A stretch of 64,000 nucleotides of DNA from positions 310,001 through 374,000 of the forward strand of contig NZ_QJRG01000047.1 of assembly GCF_004025535.1 (NCBI RefSeq), in the 5' to 3' direction. This DNA comes from Pseudomonas alkylphenolica. GTDB taxonomy: Bacteria; Pseudomonadota; Gammaproteobacteria; Pseudomonadales; Pseudomonadaceae. The notes under the pieces are model-generated. The model searched no databases, was not told the DNA's origin, and saw nothing but the letters and a program-made list of their open reading frames with translations. The position numbers and the translations under genes were made by a program. Below, piece by piece: positions 17,107-26,553 of this stretch (its first letter is position 1; every line of letters begins with the position of its first letter).

Positions 17107-18453
17107 TTAACTTTCTAAACATTCCTCGGCCATTGGCAGCACGATATGCAGGCACAACCCTGGCTGGGCGTTGCTGGCCCACAGTCGACCTCCTTGCAGT
17201 TCGACGGCGCGACGGGCGATGGCCAGCCCCAGGCCGAAACCGGCGCCGCTTTCGGGTAAACGCTGGTAAGGCTTGAAGATGCGTTCGAGGTCGGCCTCGG
17301 GCACGCCTGGGCCCTGGTCGTGCAGGCGCAGGTGCCAGTAATCACCCTCGCGCTGCCCGTCCAGGGTTATCACGCCACCGCTTGGCGAATGGCGGATAGC
17401 GTTGCGCAGCAGGTTTTCCAGGGCTTGGGCCAGGCTGTCGAGGTGCGCGCGTACCTCGCAGTGGGTGCCTAGCAAACAGGGCAGCTGTGTCGGCGCCCAG
17501 CCGCTTTCAAAGCAAGCGTCTTCGCACAGCGCTTCCCAGACGGACAGCACCAGGACCGGTTCGGTGGGCAACTGCGGTTGCTCGGTGTCCATCCAGGCCA
17601 GGTCGAGGGTATCTACCAGCAGCTTTTGCATGTCGTCCACCTCCCGCCCCAGGCGTTCGCGCAGTTGCTCGGGTGCAAGATTGCTGTCATGGGCGATGCG
17701 CAGCCGTGCCAGCGGCGTGCGCAATTCGTGAGACAAGGTGCGCAGCAGCAGGCGCTGCTGCTCCAGGCTTTGGCGCAGGCGTCCGGCCATGTGTTCGAAA
17801 GCCTGGGCCAGCTCACCCAGTTCGTCACGTCGTTCCTGCAGGGGTAGGCCGGGGCTGTCGAGGTTGTCGGCGCGCAGGGCGTCGGCGCGGTCGCGCAAGC
17901 GGTTGAGCGGGACCACCAGCTGCCGATAGAGGGCCAGGCCCAGTGCCAAGGCAAGCAGGGTGGGGGCTACACCGTGGGTGATGATGTGGGTCCAGGGTGT
18001 CAGGCCGGTGGGCAGCAGGTGTTCGGGTAACTGCATGACAAGGCGCCCGTCCTCCGGGTGCTCGGGAAAGGCAATGCTGACGTACGGCAGCTCATCCTGC
18101 AGGCGGCGACTCATGGGCCAGTCGAGCTTGCGCATGAACGTCAGGTGGCTGGCTTCTTCGGCGCTTAGCGGTGTGCTGCCGAGGCTCTCCAGGCGCGGGC
18201 CGATCAGGGCGATCCAGGTGCTTTCGTCCGCTGCCAGCTGGCGTCGATACGCCTCGGCGCCAGCTGCGCCGCCCTTGCGCCAGGCCGCTTCAGCTTGTTG
18301 CGCGTAGCGCGCCAGGTGCAGTTGTTCGGCCTGGCTGAGGAAGTAGGTGCTGCGTTCAACGGACAGGCCCCAGGTCCAGATCAGCCAGGTCAGCAGCAGG
18401 CAAAAGCCAACTTGCAGCGCGGCCAGCTTCCACAGCAGCGGGTGACGGCGCAT
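17107..18453 (-). CDS. pfeS: Sensor histidine kinase PfeS-like
   Basis: A 448-residue membrane kinase. Membrane segments lie at about residues 12-30 and 155-175, flanking a periplasmic domain of about 120 residues. HAMP follows (about 177-230), then HisKA with His242 in SHELRTP and HATPase_c with GXG-type motifs near the C-terminus (GAGFGLGLAI). It is the cognate kinase of the response regulator encoded just upstream. ATG at 18453 shares one base with that gene's stop (TGATG). The family name rests on locus order and the receptor; PirS-like is the main alternative. Confidence 0.85.
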   Translation of the reverse strand: MRRHPLLWKLAALQVGFCLLLTWLIWTWGLSVERSTYFLSQAEQLHLARYAQQAEAAWRKGGAAGAEAYRRQLAADESTWIALIGPRLESLGSTPLSAEEASHLTFMRKLDWPMSRRLQDELPYVSIAFPEHPEDGRLVMQLPEHLLPTGLTPWTHIITHGVAPTLLALALGLALYRQLVVPLNRLRDRADALRADNLDSPGLPLQERRDELGELAQAFEHMAGRLRQSLEQQRLLLRTLSHELRTPLARLRIAHDSNLAPEQLRERLGREVDDMQKLLVDTLDLAWMDTEQPQLPTEPVLVLSVWEALCEDACFESGWAPTQLPCLLGTHCEVRAHLDSLAQALENLLRNAIRHSPSGGVITLDGQREGDYWHLRLHDQGPGVPEADLERIFKPYQRLPESGAGFGLGLAIARRAVELQGGRLWASNAQPGLCLHIVLPMAEECLES

Positions 18454-19145
18454 CAAGGGGTTTCCGTGTCGACCAGGATGTAGCCCTGGCCGCGCACAGC
18501 CTGGATCTGCAAGTGCTGCGCGCCAATGTTGGCAAGTTTGCGGCGCAAGTTGCATACATGCACGTCCAGGCCGCGATCAAGGCGGGTGAAGGCACGGTGC
18601 AGCACGGTCTGATAAAGGAAAGCCTTGCTCAGGGCTTCGCCCGGGTGAGCGCGCAAGGTGGCGAACAAGCGGTATTCGGAGCCGGTAAGGCCGGCATTGC
18701 GGCCCTGGTGAACAACATCCTGGGCATACTCGTCGAGGGTCAGGTCGTCTTCGCTGCGGGCATCGGCGTGGCGCCGGTCCAGCGCCACGCGGCGCAGCAG
18801 TGCATCGACCCGCGCATCGAGCTCGGCCAGGCTGAACGGTTTGGGTAAATAGTCGTCAGCGCCGCGGGTGAACCCGCTGATGCGGTCCTGCTCCGCACCC
18901 AGGGCCGACATCAGCATCACCGGGGCCGTTTGGTGGCGGCGCAGCGCGTCCAGCAGGCTGAGGCCGTCTACGCCTGGCAGCATGATGTCCAGCAGCAACA
19001 GGTCAAAACGGCTCTGGTGCAGGGCGCTCAGGGCTTGAGTGCCGCTTTCACAGGCTGTGACGCTGAATCCGCGGTGCTGGAAGTGGCGTTGCAGATCCTG
19101 ACGCAGGTGCGGATCGTCTTCGGCGAGGAGGAGGGTGGAGGACAC
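18453..19145 (-). CDS. pfeR: Response regulator PfeR-like
   Basis: A 230-residue OmpR-class regulator. The receiver domain (1-115) holds the acidic pair LAEDD and the phospho-Asp in LLLDIMLPGVDG. The winged-helix domain (about 130-225) ends with RGQGYILV. GTG at 19145 is chosen: it follows AAAGG by six bases and gives the normal N-terminus, while the longer frame begins with a TTG and lacks a ribosome-binding site. It should switch on the receptor gene when ferric enterobactin is sensed, as PfeR does in P. aeruginosa. A Fur-like sequence precedes it. Confidence 0.87.
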   Translation of the reverse strand: MSSTLLLAEDDPHLRQDLQRHFQHRGFSVTACESGTQALSALHQSRFDLLLLDIMLPGVDGLSLLDALRRHQTAPVMLMSALGAEQDRISGFTRGADDYLPKPFSLAELDARVDALLRRVALDRRHADARSEDDLTLDEYAQDVVHQGRNAGLTGSEYRLFATLRAHPGEALSKAFLYQTVLHRAFTRLDRGLDVHVCNLRRKLANIGAQHLQIQAVRGQGYILVDTETP

Positions 19146-19154
19146 GGAATGGCC

Positions 19155-19183
19155 TTTAATGAGAATTCGTTGCAATTACGAAT
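19155..19183 (-). promoter_or_regulatory. Fur-box-like and palindromic sequence upstream of pfeR
   Basis: TTTAATGAGAATTCGTTGC (19155-19173) agrees with the 19-base Fur consensus at 11 positions. It overlaps an inverted repeat ATTCGT, seven bases, ACGAAT (19165-19183). Both lie directly upstream of the pfeR start and fit iron control, with no further proof. Confidence 0.4.
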
Positions 19184-19379
19184 CATCCCATTTCCGGCGT
19201 CGAAGCAGCAATGCCTAATGCTCAAAAGCGCGTACCCCATATAATGAACGGCATTTTCCAGTACAAGTCCGGTGTTCATCGTTGACTTGCTTGCGGTGCA
19301 CTGGTGACAACTACATAAAAGCTGATAGATTTCAGCCGGTTGAGGCCGTGGCCAACGGCAAGGTAGTGAGGACCGCTTG

Positions 19380-19682
19380 ATGATTTCAAAAGAACGCCAG
19401 GCCAGCGCGTTGCAGCGCTTTGCCGCCGCCAATCCGCAGCTACTGGAAGAAATTGCCGGGCTCAGCGCCCATGAGCAGCAGCAACAGATCGAATGGGCGT
19501 TCGAGGATGCGGCGCAGGAGCAGGGGCTTGAACCTTGGGAATTGACCCTGCAACTGATTGCCAGCTCCGACGCGGAACTCCAGGCCATGCGACTTGAAGT
19601 GCATCGGCAGGTCGCTGAAGCACTGGGCATGGAATGGGAAGAATATTGCAGCATCAACGAGATCGACGGCACGGCCCCCTGA
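19380..19682 (+). CDS. Small DUF6388-like protein
   Basis: A 100-residue acidic, mostly helical protein with no signal peptide or membrane segment. The C-terminal phrase LEVHRQVAEALGMEWEEY and the earlier ALQRFAAANPQL resemble Pseudomonas DUF6388 proteins as I remember them; the function is unknown. ATG at 19380 follows GAGGA; the TTG one codon earlier is less likely. It stands alone between pfeR (divergent) and tig. Confidence 0.65.
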   Translation: MISKERQASALQRFAAANPQLLEEIAGLSAHEQQQQIEWAFEDAAQEQGLEPWELTLQLIASSDAELQAMRLEVHRQVAEALGMEWEEYCSINEIDGTAP

Positions 19683-19792
19683 GGCTGACCTTGGGTTTTG
19701 TAGTGTTTTGACAAGTATTTCTGGCTGCCTGAGGCCGGGTTCGCCATCTTGATCGGAGGTGGCGTCCAGGCCCTGGGTGGCGGGTCTTGAGC

Positions 19793-19820
19793 ACCCCCGG
19801 ACAGGGTTTTGGCCGGGGGT
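19793..19820 (+). terminator. Hairpin upstream of tig
   Basis: ACCCCCGG and its exact complement across a 12-base loop. It follows the small DUF6388-like gene and precedes tig, and probably separates the two transcripts, though it lacks a U-tract. TAGAAT at about 19889 may be the tig -10 box. Confidence 0.4.
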
Positions 19821-19955
19821 TATAAATGAAATGGACCGGCGTGCTTTCCCGTCGTCTTGAACGGGGTGACTTCTGGCCTTTGAGCCACTAGAATGCTTGC
19901 CCTTGATTCTGGAGTCGGGTATCGCCGGCTAACGTCTGTGCAACGAGGAATATCC

Positions 19956-21266
19956 ATGCAAGTTTCTGTTGAAAATACTTCTGCTCTCGAGCGTCGCATG
20001 ACCATCGCCGTTCCGGCAGAGCGCGTCGAGACCGAAGTCAACAAGCGTCTGCAACAGACTGCCCGTCGCGCCAAGGTTCCAGGCTTCCGTCCTGGCAAAG
20101 TGCCGATGAGCGTGATCCGTCAGCGTTACGAAGATGCAGCCCGCCAGGAAGCCTTCGGCGATCTGGTTCAGGCTTCCTTCTACGAAGCTGTGGTTGAGCA
20201 GAAGCTGAACCCGGCTGGCGCTCCTGCCGTCGAGCCAAAGTCGTTCGAAAAAGGCAAGGACCTGGAATACGTTGCCACCTTCGAAGTATTCCCTGAGTTC
20301 ACCGTTGCCGGTTTCGACTCGATCGCTGTCGAGCGCCTGAGCGCCGAAGTGGCTGATGCCGACCTGGACAACATGCTGGAAGTACTGCGCAAGCAGAACG
20401 TCCGCTTTGAAGCCGTTGAGCGCGCTGCCCAGAACGAAGACCAGCTGAACATCGATTTCGTCGGCAAGGTCGACGGTGAAGTGTTCGCCGGCGGTTCGGC
20501 CAAAGGCACCCAGCTGGTACTGGGTTCCGGCCGCATGATCCCGGGCTTCGAAGAAGGCCTGGTTGGCGCCAAAGCCGGTGAAGAGCGCGTTCTGAACCTG
20601 TCCTTCCCTGAGGACTACCAGAACCTGGACCTGGCTGGCAAAGCCGCCGAGTTCACCGTTACCGTCAACAGCGTTTCCGAGCCTAAGCTGCCTGAGCTGA
20701 CCGAAGAGTTCTTCGCCCAGTTCGGCATCAAGGAAGCTTCGCTGGAAGGTTTCCGCACCGAAGTTCGCAAGAACATGGAGCGTGAACTGCGTCAGGCCAT
20801 CAAGACCAAGGTCAAGAACCAGGTAATGGACGGCCTGCTGGCTGCCAACCCGATCGAAGTGCCTAAAGCACTGCTGGAAAACGAAGTGAACCGCCTGCGC
20901 GTTCAAGCTGTTCAGCAGTTCGGTGGCAACATCAAGCCTGAGCAACTGCCGGCTGAGCTGTTCGAAGAACAAGCCAAGCGCCGCGTAGTGCTGGGTCTGA
21001 TCGTTGCTGAAGTGGTCAAGCAAAACGACCTGAAGCCAGACGAAGATCGCGTTCGCGAAATGATCCAGGAAATGGCTTCGGCCTACCAGGAGCCAGAGCA
21101 AGTCGTGGCTTGGTACTACAAGAACGACCAACAGCTGAACGAAGTACGTTCGGTTGTGCTGGAAGAACAAGTTGTGGATACTGTTCTGCAGAAAGCGACT
21201 GTGACCGATAAATCGGTCTCGTACGAAGAAGCCATCAAGCCAGTGCAGGCTCCTGCCGCTGACTGA
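19956..21266 (+). CDS. tig: Trigger factor
   Basis: A 436-residue ribosome-bound chaperone and prolyl isomerase. The N-terminal ribosome-binding domain carries the signature [14 protein letters not shown] (about residues 35-50). The FKBP-type isomerase domain is at about 155-245, and the C-terminal helical chaperone domain fills the rest. It meets nascent chains at the exit tunnel. ATG at 19956 follows GAGGAA; the longer frame upstream is not used. Strong codon bias fits high expression. It heads the tig-clpP-clpX-lon block. Confidence 0.97.
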   Translation: MQVSVENTSALERRMTIAVPAERVETEVNKRLQQTARRAKVPGFRPGKVPMSVIRQRYEDAARQEAFGDLVQASFYEAVVEQKLNPAGAPAVEPKSFEKGKDLEYVATFEVFPEFTVAGFDSIAVERLSAEVADADLDNMLEVLRKQNVRFEAVERAAQNEDQLNIDFVGKVDGEVFAGGSAKGTQLVLGSGRMIPGFEEGLVGAKAGEERVLNLSFPEDYQNLDLAGKAAEFTVTVNSVSEPKLPELTEEFFAQFGIKEASLEGFRTEVRKNMERELRQAIKTKVKNQVMDGLLAANPIEVPKALLENEVNRLRVQAVQQFGGNIKPEQLPAELFEEQAKRRVVLGLIVAEVVKQNDLKPDEDRVREMIQEMASAYQEPEQVVAWYYKNDQQLNEVRSVVLEEQVVDTVLQKATVTDKSVSYEEAIKPVQAPAAD

Positions 21267-21290
21267 TTGTTTCTCTCGTAGGAAAAACAC

Positions 21291-21318
21291 CACAAGCCAG
21301 CCTTCGAGCTGGCTTGTG
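21291..21318 (+). other. Hairpin between tig and clpP
   Basis: CACAAGCCAGC and its exact complement (11 bp) across loop CTTCGA. No T-tract follows, so partial termination or transcript processing is more likely than full termination. Confidence 0.5.
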
Positions 21319-21357
21319 CGTATTCAAGACATGACTATTTGGGAGTGAGTGCAGGAC

Positions 21358-21999
21358 ATGTCCCGCAATTCTTATTATCAGCAGAGCTCTGACATCCAGG
21401 CCGCAGGCGGCCTGGTCCCGATGGTTATCGAGCAATCCGCTCGTGGCGAACGTGCCTACGACATCTACTCGCGCCTTTTGAAGGAGCGGGTGATCTTTCT
21501 GGTCGGCCCGGTAGAGGACTACATGGCCAACCTGATCGCGGCGCAGTTGCTGTTCCTTGAAGCGGAAAACCCGGACAAGGATATCCATCTCTACATCAAC
21601 TCGCCGGGTGGTTCGGTGACTGCAGGTATGTCGATCTACGACACCATGCAGTTCATCAAGCCAGACGTGTCCACCACCTGCATCGGTCAGGCGTGCTCCA
21701 TGGGTGCATTCCTGCTGGCTGCCGGTGCCAAGGGCAAGCGTCACTGCCTGCCAAACTCGCGCGTGATGATTCACCAGCCGCTGGGTGGTTTCCAGGGCCA
21801 GGCGACGGACATCGAAATCCACGCCAAGGAAATTCTCTCCATCAAGTCGCGGTTGAACGAGCTGCTGGCCTACCACACTGGCCAGGACCTCGAAACCATC
21901 AAGCGCGACACCGAGCGCGACAACTTCATGAGCGCCCAGCGTGCTGCCGAGTACGGTCTGATCGACTCGGTACACGAAAAGCGTCAAATGGCTGTCTGA
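21358..21999 (+). CDS. clpP: ATP-dependent Clp protease proteolytic subunit
   Basis: A 213-residue ClpP serine protease that forms the 14-mer degradation chamber. Catalytic Ser114 lies in QACSMGA and His139 in MIHQPLGG; the Asp is in the ERD region that follows. The short N-terminal propeptide region is present. ATG at 21358 gives the usual N-terminus (MSRNSYYQQ); a GTG three codons upstream is possible. It works with ClpX, encoded next. Confidence 0.97.
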   Translation: MSRNSYYQQSSDIQAAGGLVPMVIEQSARGERAYDIYSRLLKERVIFLVGPVEDYMANLIAAQLLFLEAENPDKDIHLYINSPGGSVTAGMSIYDTMQFIKPDVSTTCIGQACSMGAFLLAAGAKGKRHCLPNSRVMIHQPLGGFQGQATDIEIHAKEILSIKSRLNELLAYHTGQDLETIKRDTERDNFMSAQRAAEYGLIDSVHEKRQMAV

Positions 22000-22013
22000 T
22001 CAAGGTGTCAAAG

Positions 22014-22040
22014 CAGGTGGCGGGTTTTTCCCGCCACCTG
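22014..22040 (+). other. Hairpin between clpP and clpX
   Basis: CAGGTGGCGGG, loop TTTTT, and the perfect complement (11 bp). The T run is in the loop, so this is probably a processing or partial attenuation structure between the two genes. Confidence 0.5.
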
Positions 22041-22106
22041 TGGACTTGAAAAAGCCCGCATTTGCCTTCATCTTGTGTTGCAAGCCTACCGGATTGGATC
22101 GATCGA

Positions 22107-23390
22107 ATGACTGACACCCGTAACGGCGAGGACAACGGCAAATTGCTCTATTGCTCCTTCTGCGGCAAAAGCCAGCATGAAGTGCGCAAGTTGATTGCCG
22201 GCCCCTCGGTATTTATCTGCGACGAGTGCGTCGACCTGTGCAACGACATCATCCGTGAGGAGGTGCAGGAAGCCCAGGCCGAAAGCAGCGCGCATAAACT
22301 GCCTTCGCCGAAAGAAATCAGCACCATCCTGGACCAGTATGTCATCGGTCAGGAGCGTGCGAAAAAGGTACTGGCGGTAGCGGTGTACAACCACTACAAG
22401 CGCCTGAACCAACGCGACAAGAAGAACGACGACGTCGAGCTCGGCAAGAGTAACATCCTGCTGATCGGTCCGACGGGCTCGGGTAAAACCCTGCTCGCCG
22501 AAACCCTCGCGCGTCTGTTGAATGTCCCGTTCACCATCGCCGATGCCACCACCCTGACCGAAGCCGGTTATGTGGGTGAAGACGTCGAGAACATCATTCA
22601 GAAGCTGCTGCAAAAGTGCGACTACGACGTGGAAAAGGCCCAGATGGGCATTGTCTACATCGACGAAATCGACAAGATCTCGCGCAAGTCGGACAACCCG
22701 TCCATTACCCGTGACGTTTCGGGTGAGGGCGTGCAGCAGGCGTTGCTCAAGCTGATCGAAGGCACGGTTGCCTCGGTTCCGCCGCAAGGTGGCCGCAAGC
22801 ATCCGCAGCAGGAATTCCTGCAGGTCGATACGCGCAACATCCTGTTTATCTGTGGCGGTGCGTTCTCTGGCCTGGAAAAGGTCATCCAGAACCGTTCCAC
22901 CCGCGGCGGCATCGGCTTTGGTGCCGAAGTACGCAGCAAGCAGGAAGGCAAGAAAGTTGGCGAATCGCTGCGTGAGGTTGAACCTGACGATCTGGTCAAG
23001 TTCGGTCTGATTCCAGAATTCGTCGGTCGTTTGCCGGTGCTCGCCACCCTCGACGAGCTCGATGAAGCTGCCTTGATGCAGATTCTCACCGAGCCGAAGA
23101 ACGCGCTCACCAAGCAGTATGCCAAGCTGTTCGAAATGGAAGGCGTCGACCTCGAGTTCCGTAGCGATGCGCTCAAGTCCGTGGCCCGCAAGGCCCTGGA
23201 GCGTAAAACCGGAGCACGTGGCCTGCGTTCGATCCTCGAGGGCATCCTGCTCGACACCATGTACGAGATTCCTTCGCAGAAGGATGTCAGCAAGGTGGTG
23301 ATCGACGAGAGCGTCATCGATGGCACTTCGCAGCCGCTGTTGATCTACGAAAACAGCGAGCCGCAAGCCAAAGCTGCACCTGACGTCTGA
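22107..23390 (+). CDS. clpX: ATP-dependent Clp protease ATPase subunit ClpX
   Basis: A 427-residue AAA+ unfoldase. The N-terminal zinc-binding domain has two Cys pairs (YCSFCGKS and [10 protein letters not shown]). Walker A GPTGSGKT lies near residue 120, Walker [11 protein letters not shown] near 185, and the ClpP-contacting IGF loop (GIGFGAEV) near 270. ATG at 22107 begins the conserved N-terminus. It recognises tagged substrates such as SsrA-tagged chains and feeds ClpP. Confidence 0.97.
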   Translation: MTDTRNGEDNGKLLYCSFCGKSQHEVRKLIAGPSVFICDECVDLCNDIIREEVQEAQAESSAHKLPSPKEISTILDQYVIGQERAKKVLAVAVYNHYKRLNQRDKKNDDVELGKSNILLIGPTGSGKTLLAETLARLLNVPFTIADATTLTEAGYVGEDVENIIQKLLQKCDYDVEKAQMGIVYIDEIDKISRKSDNPSITRDVSGEGVQQALLKLIEGTVASVPPQGGRKHPQQEFLQVDTRNILFICGGAFSGLEKVIQNRSTRGGIGFGAEVRSKQEGKKVGESLREVEPDDLVKFGLIPEFVGRLPVLATLDELDEAALMQILTEPKNALTKQYAKLFEMEGVDLEFRSDALKSVARKALERKTGARGLRSILEGILLDTMYEIPSQKDVSKVVIDESVIDGTSQPLLIYENSEPQAKAAPDV

Positions 23391-23413
23391 GCCTCCAAAC
23401 GGCTCGAATCAGC

Positions 23414-23440
23414 AAGGGGCCTTCGGGCCCCTTTGCTTTT
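23414..23440 (+). terminator. Terminator after clpX
   Basis: AAGGGGCC, loop TTCG, GGCCCCTT, then TGCTTTT. Confidence 0.8.
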
Positions 23441-23452
23441 CCTGTCGTAGAG

Positions 23453-23481
23453 CTTGTTTTTTTGCGGGGCTGCCCCCACAT
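23453..23481 (+). promoter_or_regulatory. Candidate heat-shock (sigma-32) promoter of lon
   Basis: CTTGTTT, 14 bases, CCCCACAT resembles CTTGAAA-N11-16-CCCCATNT. It lies about 60 bases before the lon start, just after the clpX terminator. Confidence 0.45.
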
Positions 23482-23540
23482 TAAACCCACGCTCAAATTC
23501 CACCGGTTTCCGGCCACAAGGCCGCTGTAGAGGCGAAATC

Positions 23541-25937
23541 ATGAAGACCACCCTCGACTTGCCTCTTTTGCCATTGCGCGATGTCGTCGTCTATCCGCAC
23601 ATGGTTATCCCACTGTTCGTGGGGCGCGAGAAGTCCATCGAAGCCCTCGAGGCCGCAATGACGGGCGAGAAGCAGATCCTTCTGCTTGCCCAGAAGAACC
23701 CCGCTGACGACGATCCAGGCGAAGATGCCCTGTACCGCGTCGGTACCATTGCCACTGTGCTGCAACTGCTCAAACTGCCTGATGGCACCGTCAAGGTGCT
23801 GGTCGAGGGTGAGCAACGCGGTGCGGTAGAGCGTTTCAACGAAGTCGACGGCCATATTCGCGCCGAAGTATCGTTGATCGACGAGTCGCAGACCGCCGAG
23901 CGCGAGTCTGAAGTCTTCGTTCGTAGCTTGCTGTCACAATTTGAGCAGTATGTTCAGCTGGGCAAGAAAGTCCCAGCTGAAGTCCTGTCGTCGCTCAACA
24001 GCATCGATGAGCCGGGGCGCCTGGTCGACACCATGGCCGCGCACATGGCCCTGAAGATCGAGCAGAAACAGGAAATCCTCGAGATTCTCGACCTGGCCAC
24101 CCGTGTCGAGCATGTCATGGCACTGCTGGACGCCGAAATCGACCTGTTGCAGGTCGAGAAGCGCATCCGTGGTCGCGTCAAAAAACAGATGGAGCGCAGT
24201 CAGCGCGAGTACTACCTGAATGAGCAGATGAAGGCCATTCAGAAAGAGCTCGGCGACAGCGAAGAAGGTCACAACGAAGTCGAAGAGCTGAAAAAGCGTC
24301 TCGACGCCGCGGGCCTGCCCAAAGATGCCTATGCCAAGGCCCAGGCTGAGCTGAACAAGCTCAAACAGATGTCGCCGATGTCGGCTGAAGCCACTGTCGT
24401 GCGTTCTTACCTGGACTGGCTGGTGCAGGTGCCGTGGAAGGCCCAGAGCAAAGTGCGTCTGGATCTGGCCAAGGCCGAGGAAATCCTCGACGCCGACCAT
24501 TACGGTCTGGAAGAGGTCAAGGAACGCATCCTCGAGTACCTCGCCGTGCAGAAGCGGGTAAAGAAAATCCGTGGCCCTGTGCTGTGCCTGGTCGGGCCTC
24601 CGGGCGTGGGTAAAACCTCCCTGGCCGAATCGATTGCCAGCGCGACCAACCGCAAGTTCGTGCGCATGGCGCTGGGTGGCGTGCGTGACGAAGCCGAGAT
24701 TCGTGGTCACCGGCGTACCTACATCGGCTCGATGCCGGGTCGCCTGATTCAGAAAATGACCAAGGTGGGCGTACGCAACCCGCTGTTCCTGCTCGATGAA
24801 ATCGACAAGATGGGCAGCGATATGCGTGGCGATCCGGCCTCGGCGTTGCTCGAGGTGCTCGATCCCGAGCAGAACCACAACTTCAACGATCACTATCTGG
24901 AAGTCGACTACGACCTGTCCGATGTGATGTTCCTCTGCACCTCCAACTCGATGAACATCCCGCCAGCACTGCTGGACCGGATGGAAGTCATTCGTCTGCC
25001 GGGTTACACCGAAGATGAAAAAATCAACATTGCGGTCAAGTACCTGACACCCAAGCAAATCAAGGCCAACGGCCTGAAGAAGGGTGAGCTGGACGTCGAT
25101 GTCACGGCAATTCGCGACATCATCCGCTACTACACCCGCGAAGCCGGTGTACGGGGCCTGGAACGTCAGATCGCGAAGATCTGCCGCAAGGTGGTCAAGG
25201 AGCATGCCGGGCTCAAGCAGGTGGCCGTCAAGGTCACTGGCGAGCAGCTGGAGCACTTCCTCGGGGTGCGCAAGTTCCGTTACGGCCTGGCCGAGCAGCA
25301 GGATCAGGTAGGCCAGGTAACCGGCCTGGCCTGGACCCAGGTCGGTGGCGAGTTGCTGACCATCGAAGCCGCAGTGATTCCGGGCAAGGGCCAGTTGATC
25401 AAGACCGGTTCCCTGGGTGATGTGATGGTCGAGTCGATCACCGCTGCACAGACCGTCGTTCGCAGCCGTGCTAAAAGCCTGGGTATTCCGGCCGATTTCC
25501 ACGAGAAACGCGACACCCACATTCACATGCCGGAAGGTGCTACGCCCAAGGATGGTCCAAGTGCCGGTATCGGCATGTGCACCGCCCTGGTGTCGGCGCT
25601 GACGCAGATTCCGGTGCGTGCCGATGTGGCCATGACGGGTGAAATTACCCTGCGTGGGCAGGTGCTGGCGATTGGTGGTTTGAAAGAGAAATTGCTCGCA
25701 GCGCACCGTGGTGGAATCAAGACGGTGATCATTCCTGAAGAGAATGTTCGCGATTTGAAGGAAATTCCTGAGAATATTAAGCAGGATCTTCAGATTAAAC
25801 CGGTTAAATGGATTGACGAAGTCCTCCAAATTGCGCTGCAATACGCCCCGGAGCCCTTACCAGATGTGGCTCCAGAGATTGTCGCCAAGGATGAAAAGCG
25901 CGACAGCGATTCCAAGGAAAGAATTAGCACGCATTAG
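23541..25937 (+). CDS. lon: ATP-dependent protease Lon
   Basis: A 798-residue LonA protease. The N-terminal substrate-binding domain covers about 1-200 and a coiled-coil about 200-300. The AAA+ domain has Walker [10 protein letters not shown] near 355 and FLLDEIDK. The C-terminal serine-lysine protease domain has Ser674 in PSAGIG and probably Lys717 in GLKEK. It removes misfolded and regulatory proteins. ATG at 23541 gives the standard N-terminus. P. putida-type genomes often carry a second lon, so this need not be the only copy. Confidence 0.97.
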   Translation: MKTTLDLPLLPLRDVVVYPHMVIPLFVGREKSIEALEAAMTGEKQILLLAQKNPADDDPGEDALYRVGTIATVLQLLKLPDGTVKVLVEGEQRGAVERFNEVDGHIRAEVSLIDESQTAERESEVFVRSLLSQFEQYVQLGKKVPAEVLSSLNSIDEPGRLVDTMAAHMALKIEQKQEILEILDLATRVEHVMALLDAEIDLLQVEKRIRGRVKKQMERSQREYYLNEQMKAIQKELGDSEEGHNEVEELKKRLDAAGLPKDAYAKAQAELNKLKQMSPMSAEATVVRSYLDWLVQVPWKAQSKVRLDLAKAEEILDADHYGLEEVKERILEYLAVQKRVKKIRGPVLCLVGPPGVGKTSLAESIASATNRKFVRMALGGVRDEAEIRGHRRTYIGSMPGRLIQKMTKVGVRNPLFLLDEIDKMGSDMRGDPASALLEVLDPEQNHNFNDHYLEVDYDLSDVMFLCTSNSMNIPPALLDRMEVIRLPGYTEDEKINIAVKYLTPKQIKANGLKKGELDVDVTAIRDIIRYYTREAGVRGLERQIAKICRKVVKEHAGLKQVAVKVTGEQLEHFLGVRKFRYGLAEQQDQVGQVTGLAWTQVGGELLTIEAAVIPGKGQLIKTGSLGDVMVESITAAQTVVRSRAKSLGIPADFHEKRDTHIHMPEGATPKDGPSAGIGMCTALVSALTQIPVRADVAMTGEITLRGQVLAIGGLKEKLLAAHRGGIKTVIIPEENVRDLKEIPENIKQDLQIKPVKWIDEVLQIALQYAPEPLPDVAPEIVAKDEKRDSDSKERISTH

Positions 25938-25961
25938 TACGTATTTGGCTGGGGGGCTTTC

Positions 25962-25991
25962 TTGACAGTATTTTCAGGCCCTTGTTATAAA
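25962..25991 (+). promoter_or_regulatory. Sigma-70 promoter of hupB
   Basis: TTGACA (25962-25967) and TATAAA (25986-25991), 18 bases apart (17 if TTATAA is used), upstream of the HU gene. Confidence 0.75.
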
Positions 25992-26085
25992 GCGGCACTT
26001 AAGTGTCAACAGGCCACCCAGCGCTCGTTAAGCTTTTCATTACATACTTAGATACAAACTCAATAGAGATATAAGGGGACTTAGA

Positions 26086-26358
26086 GTGAACAAGTCGGAA
26101 CTGATTGACGCTATCGCCGCATCTGCTGATATTTCGAAAGCCACCGCCGGCAAGGCGCTGGACGCAGTTATCGAGTCCGTCACCGGTGCCCTGAAGGCAG
26201 GTGATTCCGTGGTACTGGTTGGTTTCGGTACCTTCTCCGTTACCGATCGTCCTGCTCGTACCGGCCGCAACCCGCAAACCGGCAAGACTCTGGAAATCCC
26301 TGCTGCCAAGAAGCCTGGCTTCAAGGCTGGCAAGGCACTGAAAGAAGCCGTCAACTAA
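26086..26358 (+). CDS. hupB: DNA-binding protein HU-beta
   Basis: A 90-residue HU-family histone-like protein that bends and compacts DNA as a dimer. The family signature [21 protein letters not shown] spans the beta-arm (about 46-65, with the Pro at the DNA-intercalating tip). It begins [11 protein letters not shown], as in HU-beta. Promoter and two downstream hairpins suggest a single-gene, highly expressed transcript. Confidence 0.96.
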   Translation: MNKSELIDAIAASADISKATAGKALDAVIESVTGALKAGDSVVLVGFGTFSVTDRPARTGRNPQTGKTLEIPAAKKPGFKAGKALKEAVN

Positions 26359-26415
26359 GTCACTTCCTTCAGGCTTACGCCTAACCGAGCCGGCTCATGC
26401 CAGGCTTGGCTACCG

Positions 26416-26448
26416 AAGGTCAGGGCGCGCTGAAAGGCTCCTGACCTT
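26416..26448 (+). terminator. First hairpin after hupB
   Basis: AAGGTCAGG and its exact complement CCTGACCTT across a 15-base loop; a short T run follows. Probably a weak terminator ahead of the better one at 26463. Confidence 0.45.
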
Positions 26449-26462
26449 TGGTCGGTTACGAG

Positions 26463-26490
26463 AAGGCGCATCTTCGGATGCGCCTTTCTT
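26463..26490 (+). terminator. Terminator after hupB
   Basis: AAGGCGCATC, loop TTCG, GATGCGCCTT, then TCTT: a 10-bp perfect stem. Confidence 0.75.
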
Positions 26491-26553
26491 CTATCAGGAA
26501 TCTACCCACGCTCCACGGTTGGTTCATTCAGTACAACCGTTTCTGGGGGACGC

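Noticed and set aside
13055..19145. pfe-like locus as a new kind of siderophore system
   Set aside because: Order and motifs fit the known pfeR-pfeS-pfeA-pfeE ferric-enterobactin system; only its location seems notable.
19929..21293. 454-codon antisense frame over tig
   Set aside because: Shadow of strong codon bias in a GC-rich gene; similar long antisense frames lie over clpX (22086-23366), lon (23934-25841), ppiD (26578-28368), the GGDEF/EAL gene (36405-38126) and kdpB (40154-41977). None has a ribosome-binding site or family motifs.
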